A stretch of 64,000 bases of DNA from Flavobacterium soli DSM 19725 (GCF_000422705.1 NZ_AUGO01000006.1:186001-250000); one strand, 5' to 3'; shown: positions 46,309 to 55,998, counted from the stretch's first letter. The notes: a model not told the origin generated them from the sequence alone. Translations and numbers: made by a program.

Positions 46309-47478
46309 ATGATAAAAATGCAACAAACCATGAGGTGGTTTGGACCTCAAGATACCGTTAGTTTGCTTGATATTCGGCAAGCTGGTGCAACCGGAATTGT
46401 AACGGCTTTGTACCAAATTCCTGTCGGAGAAGTTTGGCCTGTTGAAGCCATCAAAGAAAGACAGCAAATTGTTCGCGAAGCAGGAATGGAGTGGACGGTA
46501 GTAGAAAGTCTTCCTGTTCACGAGGAAATCAAACGAGCTACTGGAAATTATAAGCAACACATTGAAAATTATAAGATTAGCTTGAAGAATTTGTCGGATT
46601 GTGGCATCAAAGTGATTACGTATAATTTCATGCCTATCCTTGATTGGGTAAGGACTCATCACGATTATGCAAATGGTGACGGAAGTAAAGCTTTGCTATA
46701 CAATCAGGATGCATTTACTTACTTTGAATTGCATTTGCTGAAACGACCAAATGCTGAAAACGATTATACAGATGCTCAAAAATCGAGTGCTTTGGAATTT
46801 GGAAGTACACTTTCTGAAGACGATAAGAAACTGCTTTTCAAGAATGTATTGCTAGGTTTGCCAGGAAGTAAAATCAATTTCACAGCTGAACAAATCCTTT
46901 CATTATTAGACGATTACAAGCACATAGATAATACAAAATTAAGAGAAAATCTTGTTTATTTCCTTTCGGAAGTGGCTCCAGTGGCTGAAGAATTAGGCTC
47001 AAAATTGGCCATTCATCCCGATGATCCGCCGTTTTCGGTTTTGGGACTTCCTAGGATTGTTTCTACAGAAGAAGATATCAAGGCTATTTTTGATGCTGTT
47101 CCTCAAAAAGCAAATGGATTGTGTTATTGCACAGGTTCTTTAGGAGCGAATCCGAAGAATAATTTGGAACGTGTGATTGAGGAACATGGAGACAGGATTC
47201 ATTTCTTGCATTTGCGAAATGTAATCCGTGAAAATGACAGTGTTTTCAGGGAATCCGAACATTTGAATGGCGATAACAATATGGAAGCTATTATGGAAAA
47301 ACTGATTCTTTTGATGAAGAAACGAGAGATCAGTTTGCCAATGAGACCAGATCATGGCTTTCTTCATGCCATCGAAGAAGGAATCGAGCAATATCCTGGT
47401 TATTCTTTAGTTGGAAGACTAAAAGGCCTTGCTGAATTGAGAGGATTGGAAATGGGAATAGGGTATAAGTTGCAATAA
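46309..47478 (+). CDS. uxuA: Mannonate dehydratase
   Basis: A 389-residue UxuA of typical length. It opens 'MQQTMRWFGPQDTVSLLDIRQAGATGIVTALYQIPVGEVWP' and has 'FMPILDWVRTHHDYANGDGSKAL' near 105-127. The metal and acid/base residues are in 'LAIHPDDPPFSVLGLPRI' and 'GLCYCTGSLGA', with 'HLRNV' and 'PMRPDHG' towards the end. It dehydrates D-mannonate to 2-keto-3-deoxygluconate, the substrate of the KdgK in the divergent operon. It starts 17 bases after the SDR gene. Confidence 0.95.
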   Translation: MIKMQQTMRWFGPQDTVSLLDIRQAGATGIVTALYQIPVGEVWPVEAIKERQQIVREAGMEWTVVESLPVHEEIKRATGNYKQHIENYKISLKNLSDCGIKVITYNFMPILDWVRTHHDYANGDGSKALLYNQDAFTYFELHLLKRPNAENDYTDAQKSSALEFGSTLSEDDKKLLFKNVLLGLPGSKINFTAEQILSLLDDYKHIDNTKLRENLVYFLSEVAPVAEELGSKLAIHPDDPPFSVLGLPRIVSTEEDIKAIFDAVPQKANGLCYCTGSLGANPKNNLERVIEEHGDRIHFLHLRNVIRENDSVFRESEHLNGDNNMEAIMEKLILLMKKREISLPMRPDHGFLHAIEEGIEQYPGYSLVGRLKGLAELRGLEMGIGYKLQ

Positions 47479-47517
47479 ATTAAGTTTTCTATTAACCAAT
47501 AACCAAAATATAAAAGT

Positions 47518-48636
47518 ATGAAGTTAGTAAAATTAAATGTTATGCTGGTTGCCGTTGTTTTGATGGCAAGTTGTAACAATAAAAAAGAAGAAGTTCTGGA
47601 AACACCTTCATTGAAAAGTGTTTTCAAAGACGATTTTTATATTGGAGCTGCCATAAATGCGGATCAAATTGAAGCAAAAAATACTCAGGAAGATTCGATA
47701 ATTGTGAGTGAATTCAACAGCATTACGGCAGAAAATATCATGAAGTCGATGTTTGTACAGCCAGAAAAAGGCAAGTATGAATTTGGCTTGACCGATAAAT
47801 TCGTGGCCTATGGCGAAAAGCACAATATGTTTATTCACGGGCATACTTTAATTTGGCACAGTCAATTAGCTCCTTGGATGGAAAAAATTACCGACAGTAC
47901 AGAGATGAAAGCGTTTATGCAAGATCACATCAATACGGTTGTGACCAAATATAAAGGAAGAATCGATTCTTGGGATGTAGTTAATGAGGCTTTGAACGAT
48001 GATGGAACCTTGAGGGAATCCGTTTTCTTGAAAACACTTGGAGAAGATTATCTGACAGATGCTTTCAAATTGGCCGCAAAAGCCGATCCGAATGTTGATT
48101 TGTATTACAATGATTATAACCTGTGTTTGCCTGCAAAAAGAGATGGAGCGATTAGATTGGTCAAAAAAATCAAGGAAAATGGTGGAAAAGTAGATGGTAT
48201 CGGAATGCAAGGACATTGGAAATTGACAACACCTACACTTGAAGAGATTGAAAAAAGTATTCTAGCTTATTCTGAATTAGGTATAAAAGTCGCTATTACA
48301 GAGCTAGATATCACGGTGTTGAAAAATCCATGGGAAGTTCAAGGTGCCGATGTAAATCAAAGTTTTGAAGGAAGTGCGGAAATGAATCCATATCCAGAAA
48401 GTCTTCCAGATTCTATACAAGATCAATTGGCAAAGCGATATGAATCGATCTTTAAATTGTTCTTGAAGCATAAGGATAAAATCAGCAGGGTAACTTTTTG
48501 GGGATTTAATGACGGACAATCATGGTTGAATGACTGGCCAATAAAGGGAAGAACGAATTATCCTTTACTTTTTGATGATAAGCTACAACCTAAAAAAGCC
48601 TATTTTGGTTTGATAGAAATAAAGGAAGCGAAATAA
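47518..48636 (+). CDS. GH10 endo-beta-1,4-xylanase lipoprotein
   Basis: A 372-residue enzyme with a lipoprotein signal (MASC, lipidated Cys19). It is a single GH10 barrel with acid/base Glu157 in WDVVNEALND and nucleophile Glu262 in ITELDIT. 'FIHGHTLIWHSQLAPWM' is also characteristic. It cleaves the xylan backbone internally, leaving MeGlcA at the non-reducing end, which suits GH67. No carbohydrate-binding module or type IX sorting domain is attached, so it stays membrane-anchored. It is last of the GH67 operon and ends at a terminator. Confidence 0.93.
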   Translation: MKLVKLNVMLVAVVLMASCNNKKEEVLETPSLKSVFKDDFYIGAAINADQIEAKNTQEDSIIVSEFNSITAENIMKSMFVQPEKGKYEFGLTDKFVAYGEKHNMFIHGHTLIWHSQLAPWMEKITDSTEMKAFMQDHINTVVTKYKGRIDSWDVVNEALNDDGTLRESVFLKTLGEDYLTDAFKLAAKADPNVDLYYNDYNLCLPAKRDGAIRLVKKIKENGGKVDGIGMQGHWKLTTPTLEEIEKSILAYSELGIKVAITELDITVLKNPWEVQGADVNQSFEGSAEMNPYPESLPDSIQDQLAKRYESIFKLFLKHKDKISRVTFWGFNDGQSWLNDWPIKGRTNYPLLFDDKLQPKKAYFGLIEIKEAK

Positions 48637-48654
48637 CACACTAGCTTTTCTATA

Positions 48655-48695
48655 AAAACCCGTTGAAAGTCCTCAATTTCAGCGGGTTTTGTTTT
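48655..48695 (+). terminator. Intrinsic terminator of the GH67-GH10 operon
   Basis: Stem AAAACCCGTTGAAA/TTTCAGCGGGTTTT with one mismatch, 8-base loop and a T-rich tail, just after the GH10 stop codon. Confidence 0.9.
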
Positions 48696-48785
48696 TCAAG
48701 ACAGCTTCCTAGCTATCTGTTTATATATTTTTTAAATAATAAGAAGCCAAAATAAAGCTTGCTTCATTTTTTTTTATATTTTTAC

Positions 48786-48797
48786 GCAACCGATTGT
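48786..48797. promoter_or_regulatory. LacI-type operator upstream of the GPH symporter
   Basis: GCAACCGATTGT, 130 bases upstream of the transporter start. The same 12-mer occurs at 37280. The surrounding 290-base gap (48637-48926) otherwise holds only the GH10 terminator and AT-rich DNA. Confidence 0.65.
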
Positions 48798-48926
48798 ATT
48801 TTGAATTATTCTTTAAATGTTAAGCTTTAAATTGCTTATTAAATAAAAAAAATAATTAAAAACAAGAGTTAGAATAATTATTAAATTGCGAATACAACTA
48901 TTCGTCCACCAAAACCAAAAGCAATA

Positions 48927-50360
48927 ATGAATTTCACTTCACAAAAGTTGTCCATAAAAGAAAAAATTGGCTACAGCCTTGGGGATTTAGCTGCAAATTT
49001 AGTCTTTCAAACTTTGATGACCTATTTGGCTTATTTCTACACCGATATTTATGGATTGTCGCCAACACATTCTTCGATAATCATGTTAGCGGTTGGATTG
49101 ATTGCTGCTTTCCTTTTCAACCCAATTGTTGGTGTTTTGGCTGATAGAACAATTTCAAAATGGGGAAAATTCAGACCATGGATTCTCTGGACAGCGATTC
49201 CACTTGGGGTTATTGCTTTGTTGGCATTTACGACTCCCGATTTTTCATACAAAGGAAAAGTAATTTATGCTGTCATAACCTATACTTTATTATTGTTGTT
49301 ATATGCAGCTAATAATTTACCATATTCCGCATTAAGTGGTGTTATTACTGGAGATATGAGCGAACGAAATAGCTTATCTTCTTATCGATTCGTTGCCGTA
49401 ATGTTTGCTCAATTTTTTGTACAAGTCTTCATGTTGGGAATCATTAAAAGTGCTGGAGATGGTGACAAGGCAATTGGTATCGAAAAAGTAATGACTGTCT
49501 TGGCTATTTTGGGAACCATTATGCTTTTGATAACATTTTTTACTACGAAAGAAAGAATTGTTCCAAAACCGGAACAAAAATCAAGTATTAAGGAAGATTT
49601 AATTGATTTGAAAAAGAATACTCCTTGGTTGATTATGTTAGCACTTACAATGTTAGTTTTTATTACTTTAGCAATGAAAGGTGGGGCTTATGTATATTAT
49701 TTCGAAAATTATGTAGATAAGAATGAAATGGCCCTTTTTATAAGTCCGATTTTGGATTTCCTATCTACTATCGGATTGAATCAATTTGGAGAAGATCCGA
49801 TATCAGCTGCATTTGGCTTATTTAATGCTGGAGGAATTATTTTTATGATCATTGGAATTACATTATCTAAAAAATTAGCCGATAAATATGGCAAGAGAAA
49901 TGTGTTTGGTATCTTCCTCTTTATTTCGACCTTATTTATCATGGCATTTTATCTTTTTCCTTCGAAAGCGGTAAATCTTATTTTCATGTCGCAAATTCTT
50001 CACGGCTTTTTCTACGGAATTACCATTCCGCTACTTTGGGCTATGATTGCAGATGTTGCCGATTATTCGGAGTGGCTCAATAACCGTCGTGCTACAGCGA
50101 TTATTTTCTCGGCTATGATGGTGGGATTAAAAGCAGGATTGAGCATTGGAGGTGCAGTAACAACATCTATTTTAGGATTTTATGAATATGTACCTAATTC
50201 TTTAGTTCAAACAGATGTTGCCATAAATGGGATCAAACTATTAGTTAGTATCTTTCCGTCAATTCCTTTTTTAATTGGAGTAGGATTATTGTTTTTCTAT
50301 AAGATAAACAAGGAAATGGAAGTGAAGATTGAATCCGATTTAAAGTCAAGAAGAGTTTAA
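48927..50360 (+). CDS. GPH-family symporter for xylosides (XynP-like)
   Basis: A 477-residue inner-membrane protein with about 12 helices. It is of the glycoside-pentoside-hexuronide:cation (GPH) family: 'KIGYSLGDLAANLVFQTLMTYLAYFYTDIYG' near residues 12-42, 'ADRTISKWGKFRPWILW' near 71-87, and 'WAMIADVADYSEW' near 370-383. In related Firmicutes and Bacteroidota genes such transporters bring in xylobiose or other xylosides. The downstream GH43 lacks a signal peptide and would act in the cytosol, which supports import of short xylo-oligosaccharides. Confidence 0.88.
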   Translation: MNFTSQKLSIKEKIGYSLGDLAANLVFQTLMTYLAYFYTDIYGLSPTHSSIIMLAVGLIAAFLFNPIVGVLADRTISKWGKFRPWILWTAIPLGVIALLAFTTPDFSYKGKVIYAVITYTLLLLLYAANNLPYSALSGVITGDMSERNSLSSYRFVAVMFAQFFVQVFMLGIIKSAGDGDKAIGIEKVMTVLAILGTIMLLITFFTTKERIVPKPEQKSSIKEDLIDLKKNTPWLIMLALTMLVFITLAMKGGAYVYYFENYVDKNEMALFISPILDFLSTIGLNQFGEDPISAAFGLFNAGGIIFMIIGITLSKKLADKYGKRNVFGIFLFISTLFIMAFYLFPSKAVNLIFMSQILHGFFYGITIPLLWAMIADVADYSEWLNNRRATAIIFSAMMVGLKAGLSIGGAVTTSILGFYEYVPNSLVQTDVAINGIKLLVSIFPSIPFLIGVGLLFFYKINKEMEVKIESDLKSRRV

Positions 50361-50383
50361 TTATACATAAAAATTAAAATAAT

Positions 50384-51418
50384 ATGCCAGAAGAAAGTAT
50401 CGAAAAAGTTGATTTTACAACTTTAGAGGTAAAAGCAATTTCGCAACCTTTGGTAAAGCACATGTATACAGCAGATCCATCTGCACATGTTTTTAACGGA
50501 AAAATTTATATTTATCCATCACATGATATTGATGCCGGAATTCCATTTGATGATGATGGAGGACATTTCGGTATGGAAGACTATCATGTCTTTTCGATGG
50601 AAAGCGTGAACGATCTGGAAGCAAAAGACAATGGACTTGCATTGGATGTAAAAGATGTAAAATGGGCCGAAAAGCAAATGTGGGCTCCAGATGCAGCTCA
50701 TAAAGACGGTAAATATTATTTATACTTTCCTGCAAAGCGTCCAGATGGGATTTTTCAGATTGGAGTTGCTGTAAGCGATTCACCAGTTGGTCCATTTGTT
50801 CCAGAACCAGTAGCCATCAAAGGAAGTTATACTATCGATCCGGCTGTTTTTGAAGATGAAGATGGTAAATATTATATGTATTTTGGCGGAATTTGGGGCG
50901 GACAACTTCAAAAGTATCGCAATAATAAATTTGCCAATGAAAACGAAGAACCATCTGCAAATGAACCCGCTTTAGGGCCAATCATGGCATTACTTTCGGA
51001 TGATATGAAAGAATTTGCCGAAGAACCAAAAGAACTCAAGATTTTGGATGAAAACGGCAACGAGCTTTTGGCTGGAGATAATGATCGTCGTTTCTTTGAA
51101 GCTTCGTGGATGCACAAATACAACGGAAAATATTATTTTTCCTATTCAACTGGCGACACGCATTTTATTTGTTATGCAATAGGAGATAATCCTTATGGAC
51201 CATTTACATATCAAGGAAGAATTTTAAATCCAGTTATTGGTTGGACTTCACATCATTCTATTTGTGAAGTAGAAGGTGAGTGGTATTTATTTTATCACGA
51301 TTCAAGCCTTTCAAAAGGTGTAACGCATTTAAGATCTATTAAAGTGGTTAAAATCAACTATAGAGAAGACGGTTCGATTATTACACTAGACCCTTATAAT
51401 GATTACAAAGTACTGTAA
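50384..51418 (+). CDS. Intracellular GH43 glycosidase (beta-xylosidase or arabinofuranosidase)
   Basis: A 344-residue GH43 five-blade propeller without signal peptide, so cytosolic. The three catalytic acids can be placed: the base Asp in 'TADPSAHVFNGKIYIYPSHD', the pKa-tuning Asp in 'YTIDPAVFEDEDGKYYMYF', and the acid Glu in 'FFEASWMHKYNGKYYFSY'. It cleaves xylo-oligosaccharides or removes arabinose. Its position 23 bases after the XynP-like transporter favours beta-xylosidase on imported xylobiose. GH43 subfamily cannot be fixed by eye. Confidence 0.88.
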   Translation: MPEESIEKVDFTTLEVKAISQPLVKHMYTADPSAHVFNGKIYIYPSHDIDAGIPFDDDGGHFGMEDYHVFSMESVNDLEAKDNGLALDVKDVKWAEKQMWAPDAAHKDGKYYLYFPAKRPDGIFQIGVAVSDSPVGPFVPEPVAIKGSYTIDPAVFEDEDGKYYMYFGGIWGGQLQKYRNNKFANENEEPSANEPALGPIMALLSDDMKEFAEEPKELKILDENGNELLAGDNDRRFFEASWMHKYNGKYYFSYSTGDTHFICYAIGDNPYGPFTYQGRILNPVIGWTSHHSICEVEGEWYLFYHDSSLSKGVTHLRSIKVVKINYREDGSIITLDPYNDYKVL

Positions 51419-51531
51419 GTAAGACTTTAATTATCATTTTTTTAGCCGATAAAAATTAACACTTAATTTTTTTAAATAAAAATTTAAGATAAGATAAAAA
51501 TAACTATTTTAGCAGACCAGAACAGAACAGT

Positions 51532-52542
51532 ATGTTAGAAAATTTTTCCAAAGAGTTCAGCATTTACATCAATCATGAAAGTGATGTACCAAAATACCAG
51601 CAATTGGTAAATGGTATCAATAATGCAATTGCTAAAAAGATCTTAGAAAAAGGAGACTCGCTTCCTTCTGTAAACAGCATTTGCAAAAACAATCAATTAT
51701 CTAGGGATACTGTTTTCAAGGCCTATTCGATTTTGAAAGAACAGCACGTGATTGATTCTGTTCCAAATAAAGGTTATTATGTTGCTGGAGAAACTCGAAA
51801 AGTTCTTTTGTTTTTGGATACGTTTAAGGCTTATAAAGAGGTATTGTATCATTCGTTTGTAAACAATTTGCCATCAAATATTATTACAGACGTTCAATTC
51901 CATCATTACAATATCGATAATTTTAAGACCATCATTAACAACAGTGTTGGGAAGTATTACAAATATGTAATCATGAATTTTGACAATAAGGAAATCCCAG
52001 CGGCATTGGCAGGCATTGACAAGGATAAATTGTTGTTGATTGACTGGAACATTCATTCAAAAGCCAAGCATAATTATGTTTGTCAGGATTTTGGTGCAGC
52101 CTTTTATAATTGTTTGGTTGAAGCTTTATATGCCTTTAAGAAATATGAAGAAGTAATTTTTATCTACCCAAATTACACGAACCATCCAAAGGAAACTGTA
52201 GATTTTTTTAAGAAATTTTGTGCAGACCATCAAGTGAAATACAAGATAATCGTTAATCCAAGTGATTTTAATATTCAAACAGGAAAAGCTTATATAAGTG
52301 TGAGTGATCGGATTTTAGGTAATTTCTTGGAACAATGCAGGGAGAAAAATATGGAACCTGGAAAAGACGTTGGCTTTTTATCCTATAACGAAACACCAAT
52401 GAAAAAATTTATATACAAGGGAATTTCGGTAGTTTCTACTGATTTTAAAGAATTGGGAACAAAAGCAGCATTGTTCGTTTCTCGTGAAGAGCCGGTTCAG
52501 AGTTATGTTGCAACAAATTTAATTTTAAGAGAATCTTTATAA
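51532..52542 (+). CDS. GntR-family regulator with sugar-binding domain (xylose regulator)
   Basis: A 336-residue regulator. The N-terminal winged helix (residues about 15-80; 'KYQQLVNGINNAIAKKILEKGDSLPSVNSICKNNQLSRDTVFKAYSIL') is of the GntR family. The rest is a periplasmic-binding-protein-like domain, an arrangement like AraR and Bacteroidota xylose/fucose regulators. Its stop codon abuts the xylB start, and xylA follows, so it very likely senses xylose or xylulose and controls xylB/xylA. TATTTTAG at 51505-51512 resembles a -7 motif, but no matching TTG was seen. Confidence 0.87.
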   Translation: MLENFSKEFSIYINHESDVPKYQQLVNGINNAIAKKILEKGDSLPSVNSICKNNQLSRDTVFKAYSILKEQHVIDSVPNKGYYVAGETRKVLLFLDTFKAYKEVLYHSFVNNLPSNIITDVQFHHYNIDNFKTIINNSVGKYYKYVIMNFDNKEIPAALAGIDKDKLLLIDWNIHSKAKHNYVCQDFGAAFYNCLVEALYAFKKYEEVIFIYPNYTNHPKETVDFFKKFCADHQVKYKIIVNPSDFNIQTGKAYISVSDRILGNFLEQCREKNMEPGKDVGFLSYNETPMKKFIYKGISVVSTDFKELGTKAALFVSREEPVQSYVATNLILRESL

Positions 52543-54033
52543 ATGAACTATTACATAGGATATGATATCGGAAGTTCTTCTGTCAAGGTGGCCTTGGTAG
52601 AAGCCGAAACGGGTAAAAAAATAATCGTTTTGCATGAACCGCAAAGCGAAATGGAAATTGTTTCCCTGCATCCTGATTGGGCAGAACAGAATCCTGAAAT
52701 GTGGTGGGAACATATTTGTGTAGCTACAAAAAGAGCCATTCGTGAAGCCAATATTGATGCTTCAAAGATTGCGGGAATTGGTATATCTTATCAAATGCAC
52801 GGATTGGTTATTGTGGATGAAAAATGCAACCCATTGCGTAATGCAATCATCTGGTGCGATAGTAGGGCAGTTGAAACAGGCGACAAAGCTTTTGAAGAAT
52901 TGACAAAAGAAAAATGCATGTCGCATTTGCTGAATTCACCTGGAAACTTCACCGCTTCAAAATTGAAATGGGTAAAAGAAAACGAGCCGGATCTTTATAA
53001 TAAGATTTACAAATATATGCTTCCCGGAGATTATATCGCTTATAAATTAACGGGCGATATTAGAACTACAAAAAATGGTTTATCTGAAGGAATGCTTTGG
53101 GATTATAGAGAAAATAAAGTAGCCAACTGGTTACTAGACTATTATGGAATCGATCAATCCTTAACGCCTTCGATTGTTGAGAATTTTACGAATCAAGGCT
53201 TGTTAAATGAGCAAGCTTCTAAGGAATCAGGACTTCCTGTTGGAATTCCAGTAGTGTACAGAGCTGGGGATCAACCCAATAATGCATTGGCATTAAATGT
53301 TTTAAATCCAGGCGAAGTTGCAGCAACAGGCGGAACTTCTGGTGTTTTTTATGCTGTAAGCGAAATGTCGGCTGGCAATAAAAGTACAAGAGTTAATAAT
53401 TTCGTACATGTAAATTATGAAGTCGAAAGTCCAAGGATTGGAAAGCTTTTAAATATCAACGGAGCTGGAATCCAATACCGATGGTTGCGTAATAACATGG
53501 GAAATGAAACCTACGAAACCATGAACAGGAAAGCTTCAAAGATTGCAATTGGTTCGGATGGAGTAGTGGTGCTTCCTTTTGGAAATGGTGCAGAACGTAT
53601 GTTCAACAATAAAAATATCGGAACCCATTTCTTGAATTTAAACCTGAATATTCACAACAGTTCACACTTGTTCAGGGCTTCATTAGAAGGAATTGCTTTT
53701 TCATTTGTATATGGAATGGAATGCTTGAAAGATGATAATGCTACAATCAATGTGATCCGTGCTGGAAATGACAATCTCTTTAGATCTGAGATTTTTTCGA
53801 ATACGGTTGCAACCCTAATCGGACACGAAATTGAAATTTATAATACAACTGGAGCGGTTGGAGCTGCAAGAGCGGTTGGTTTAACCGACGGTGACTTTGA
53901 AAAATTTGGATCAAGCATCACGACCAATGATCACGTTATGACCTTTTTACCTTTAAAAAATAAGGAACCTTATGAAAAAGCATACGAAAAATGGAAATCA
54001 GAATTAGAATTAATATTAACACAAAAAAAATAA
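52543..54033 (+). CDS. xylB: Xylulokinase
   Basis: A 496-residue FGGY carbohydrate kinase of full length. 'YIGYDIGSSSVKVALVEAETG' forms the first phosphate loop, 'GISYQMHGLVIVD' lies near residue 82-94, 'AIIWCDSRAVETG' near 100-114, and 'GEVAATGGTSGVFYAV' near 263-278. 'VGAAGRAVG'-like 'VGAARAVGL' is near the end. It phosphorylates D-xylulose at C5 with ATP. It is directly coupled to the GntR gene upstream and 4 bases from xylA downstream. Confidence 0.94.
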   Translation: MNYYIGYDIGSSSVKVALVEAETGKKIIVLHEPQSEMEIVSLHPDWAEQNPEMWWEHICVATKRAIREANIDASKIAGIGISYQMHGLVIVDEKCNPLRNAIIWCDSRAVETGDKAFEELTKEKCMSHLLNSPGNFTASKLKWVKENEPDLYNKIYKYMLPGDYIAYKLTGDIRTTKNGLSEGMLWDYRENKVANWLLDYYGIDQSLTPSIVENFTNQGLLNEQASKESGLPVGIPVVYRAGDQPNNALALNVLNPGEVAATGGTSGVFYAVSEMSAGNKSTRVNNFVHVNYEVESPRIGKLLNINGAGIQYRWLRNNMGNETYETMNRKASKIAIGSDGVVVLPFGNGAERMFNNKNIGTHFLNLNLNIHNSSHLFRASLEGIAFSFVYGMECLKDDNATINVIRAGNDNLFRSEIFSNTVATLIGHEIEIYNTTGAVGAARAVGLTDGDFEKFGSSITTNDHVMTFLPLKNKEPYEKAYEKWKSELELILTQKK

Positions 54034-54037
54034 TTAA

Positions 54038-55363
54038 ATGATCACTTTAGGAAATAAAGAATACTATAAAGGTATCGGTCAAATTAAATTCGAAGGTAAA
54101 GAATCGGACAATCCGTTGGCTTTCAAATATTACAATCCAGAACAAGTTGTGGATGGAAAAACAATGCGTGAGCATTTCCGTTTCGCTATTGCTTATTGGC
54201 ACACCTTCTGTGGTCAAGGTAGCGATCCGTTTGGACCTGGAACTCAAAACTTTGCTTGGGACCAATCTTCAGATCCGCTTCAAGCGGCAAAAGACAAAGC
54301 CGATGCAGCTTTTGAATTCATTAGCAAAATGGGATTTGATTACTTCTGTTTCCACGATTATGATTTGATTGCTGAAGGGCCAACTTTTGCAGAATCAGAA
54401 AAACGTTTGACGGCTATCACGGAATATTTGAAGCAGAAAAAAGCAGAATCAGGAATTAAATTGCTTTGGGGAACTTCAAATTGCTTCTCAAATCCAAGAT
54501 TTATGAATGGTGCTGCAACAAACCCAGATTTCAATGTAGTAGCAAGAGCTGGAGGTCAAGTAAAATTGGCTTTGGATGCTACTATTGCTTTAGACGGTGA
54601 AAACTATGTCTTTTGGGGTGGTCGTGAAGGATATATGTCGTTGTTAAACACAGATATGGGAAGAGAATTGGATAATATGGCTAGATTTTTAACAATGTCT
54701 AGAGATTATGCAAGAGCTCAAGGTTTTAAAGGAACTTTCTTTATCGAGCCAAAACCGATGGAGCCTTCAAAGCACCAATATGATTTTGATTCGGCAACTG
54801 CAATCGGTTTCTTGAGAGAATATGGTTTGGATAAAGATTTCAAAATCAATATCGAAGTCAACCATGCTACATTGGCACAACACACTTTTCAGCATGAAAT
54901 TGAAGTTGCTGCAAAAGCAGGAATGCTAGGAAGTATCGATGCTAACAGAGGTGATTATCAAAATGGTTGGGATACGGATCAGTTTCCAAACAACATCCAA
55001 GAAACGACCGAAGCGATGTTGGTTTTCCTAAAAGCTGTTGGATTGCAAGGTGGTGGAGTTAATTTTGATGCAAAAATCAGAAGAAACTCAACAGATTTGG
55101 AAGACGTTTTCTTGGCACACATTGGTGGAGCCGATACTTTCGCAAGAGCTTTATTGATTGCTGATAAAATTATCACTTCATCTCCTTACGAAAGATTGAG
55201 AAAAGAAAGATACAGCTCTTTTGATTCTGGAAAAGGAAAGGATTTCACCGAAGGTAAATTAGACCTCACAGACCTTTACAACATTGCACATGAAAATGGA
55301 GAATTGAAATTGCAAAGTGGTAAACAAGAATTATTCGAAAACATCATTAATCAATATATTTAA
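54038..55363 (+). CDS. xylA: Xylose isomerase
   Basis: A 441-residue class II xylose isomerase. '[21 protein letters not shown]' and '[10 protein letters not shown]' hold the active-site His and Asp. '[15 protein letters not shown]' and '[15 protein letters not shown]' hold metal ligands. '[19 protein letters not shown]' is the second metal-binding region. It interconverts D-xylose and D-xylulose in the cytosol. It is last gene of the regulator-xylB-xylA operon and ends at a terminator. Confidence 0.96.
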   Translation: MITLGNKEYYKGIGQIKFEGKESDNPLAFKYYNPEQVVDGKTMREHFRFAIAYWHTFCGQGSDPFGPGTQNFAWDQSSDPLQAAKDKADAAFEFISKMGFDYFCFHDYDLIAEGPTFAESEKRLTAITEYLKQKKAESGIKLLWGTSNCFSNPRFMNGAATNPDFNVVARAGGQVKLALDATIALDGENYVFWGGREGYMSLLNTDMGRELDNMARFLTMSRDYARAQGFKGTFFIEPKPMEPSKHQYDFDSATAIGFLREYGLDKDFKINIEVNHATLAQHTFQHEIEVAAKAGMLGSIDANRGDYQNGWDTDQFPNNIQETTEAMLVFLKAVGLQGGGVNFDAKIRRNSTDLEDVFLAHIGGADTFARALLIADKIITSSPYERLRKERYSSFDSGKGKDFTEGKLDLTDLYNIAHENGELKLQSGKQELFENIINQYI

Positions 55364-55448
55364 TTGGTAGTGATTAAAAAAAGAATAGTTTTTAAAAATT
55401 TTGTTCTTAGCTTATTGATTCATTTTTTCTAAGAATAATTTACAAGTT

Positions 55449-55481
55449 TAGCCGTTAGAAAAAGGTTAGTGCTAACGGCTA
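55449..55481 (+). terminator. Terminator of the xylose operon
   Basis: Perfect stem TAGCCGTTAG/CTAACGGCTA with a 13-base loop, followed by a weak T tail. Confidence 0.8.
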
Positions 55482-55534
55482 TTCTTTAAATTTTCAGAGC
55501 TTTTCTTTAAACTTATATATCGAAAAAACTGTAA

Positions 55535-55546
55535 GCAAACGATTGT
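55535..55546. promoter_or_regulatory. LacI-type operator, distal susC site
   Basis: GCAAACGATTGT, 11 of 12 against GCAAnCGnTTGC. It lies 313 bases from the second site (start to start), a distance that would allow DNA looping. Confidence 0.55.
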
Positions 55547-55847
55547 ATAAAAAAGAATATTTTTTCACTAACCAAAGTTTATAAGCCTAATAGATAAGTA
55601 AAATTTTTATTCCGCAAAGAGATACAGTCATCTGATTCACCCCAACTAGAAAGTAATAATAAATATTTTCTATATTTAATTCATATTTATGAATTATGCA
55701 CTGATATTAAGTTATTTATGAAATATTTATTTCGTTTTGTTCATTATCATATTCGTAATTACAGATACTATATTTTTAATGCTATATTATTACGGATTGG
55801 CTAATTATTTTTTAAAATATTTTCAATTATCGTAAAAAATAATTCTC

Positions 55848-55859
55848 GCAATCGGTTGC
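55848..55859. promoter_or_regulatory. LacI-type operator overlapping the susC promoter
   Basis: GCAATCGGTTGC, a full match in the opposite orientation to the other copies. Its TTG (55856-55858) is also the -33 element of the promoter described at 55856-55885. Confidence 0.7.
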
Positions 55860-55885
55860 GTATAATTTTATTTTATTTATATTTG
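55856..55885 (+). promoter_or_regulatory. susC promoter, flavobacterial consensus
   Basis: TTG at 55856-55858, then 19 bases, then TATATTTG at 55878-55885. This is a perfect match to the published Flavobacterium form TTG-N17-23-TAnnTTTG. Transcription would begin near 55892, leaving a leader of about 105 bases. The -33 box sits inside a LacI-type operator, so repressor binding should block the polymerase. Confidence 0.7.
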
Positions 55886-55998
55886 TTAAATAAAACCAAA
55901 TAAAAAAGAATTCACCCCACAACCACAAATTCTAGTGCAAGGAATTCTTCTTTTTAAACCAGAACTAACCAATGTATTAATTATTTAAATTAATTTTT

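Larger units (their letters stand above)
55364..55998. promoter_or_regulatory. Regulatory region upstream of susC
   Basis: A 635-base AT-rich gap. It contains the xylA terminator (55449-55481), two LacI-type operators (55535-55546 and 55848-55859) and a consensus promoter (55856-55885). A leader of about 105 bases holds the inverted repeat AAGAATTC/GAATTCTT (55907-55914 / 55942-55949). The word ATTCACCCCA occurs at 55635-55644 and again at 55910-55919, meaning unknown. No ORF is credible here. Confidence 0.6.
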
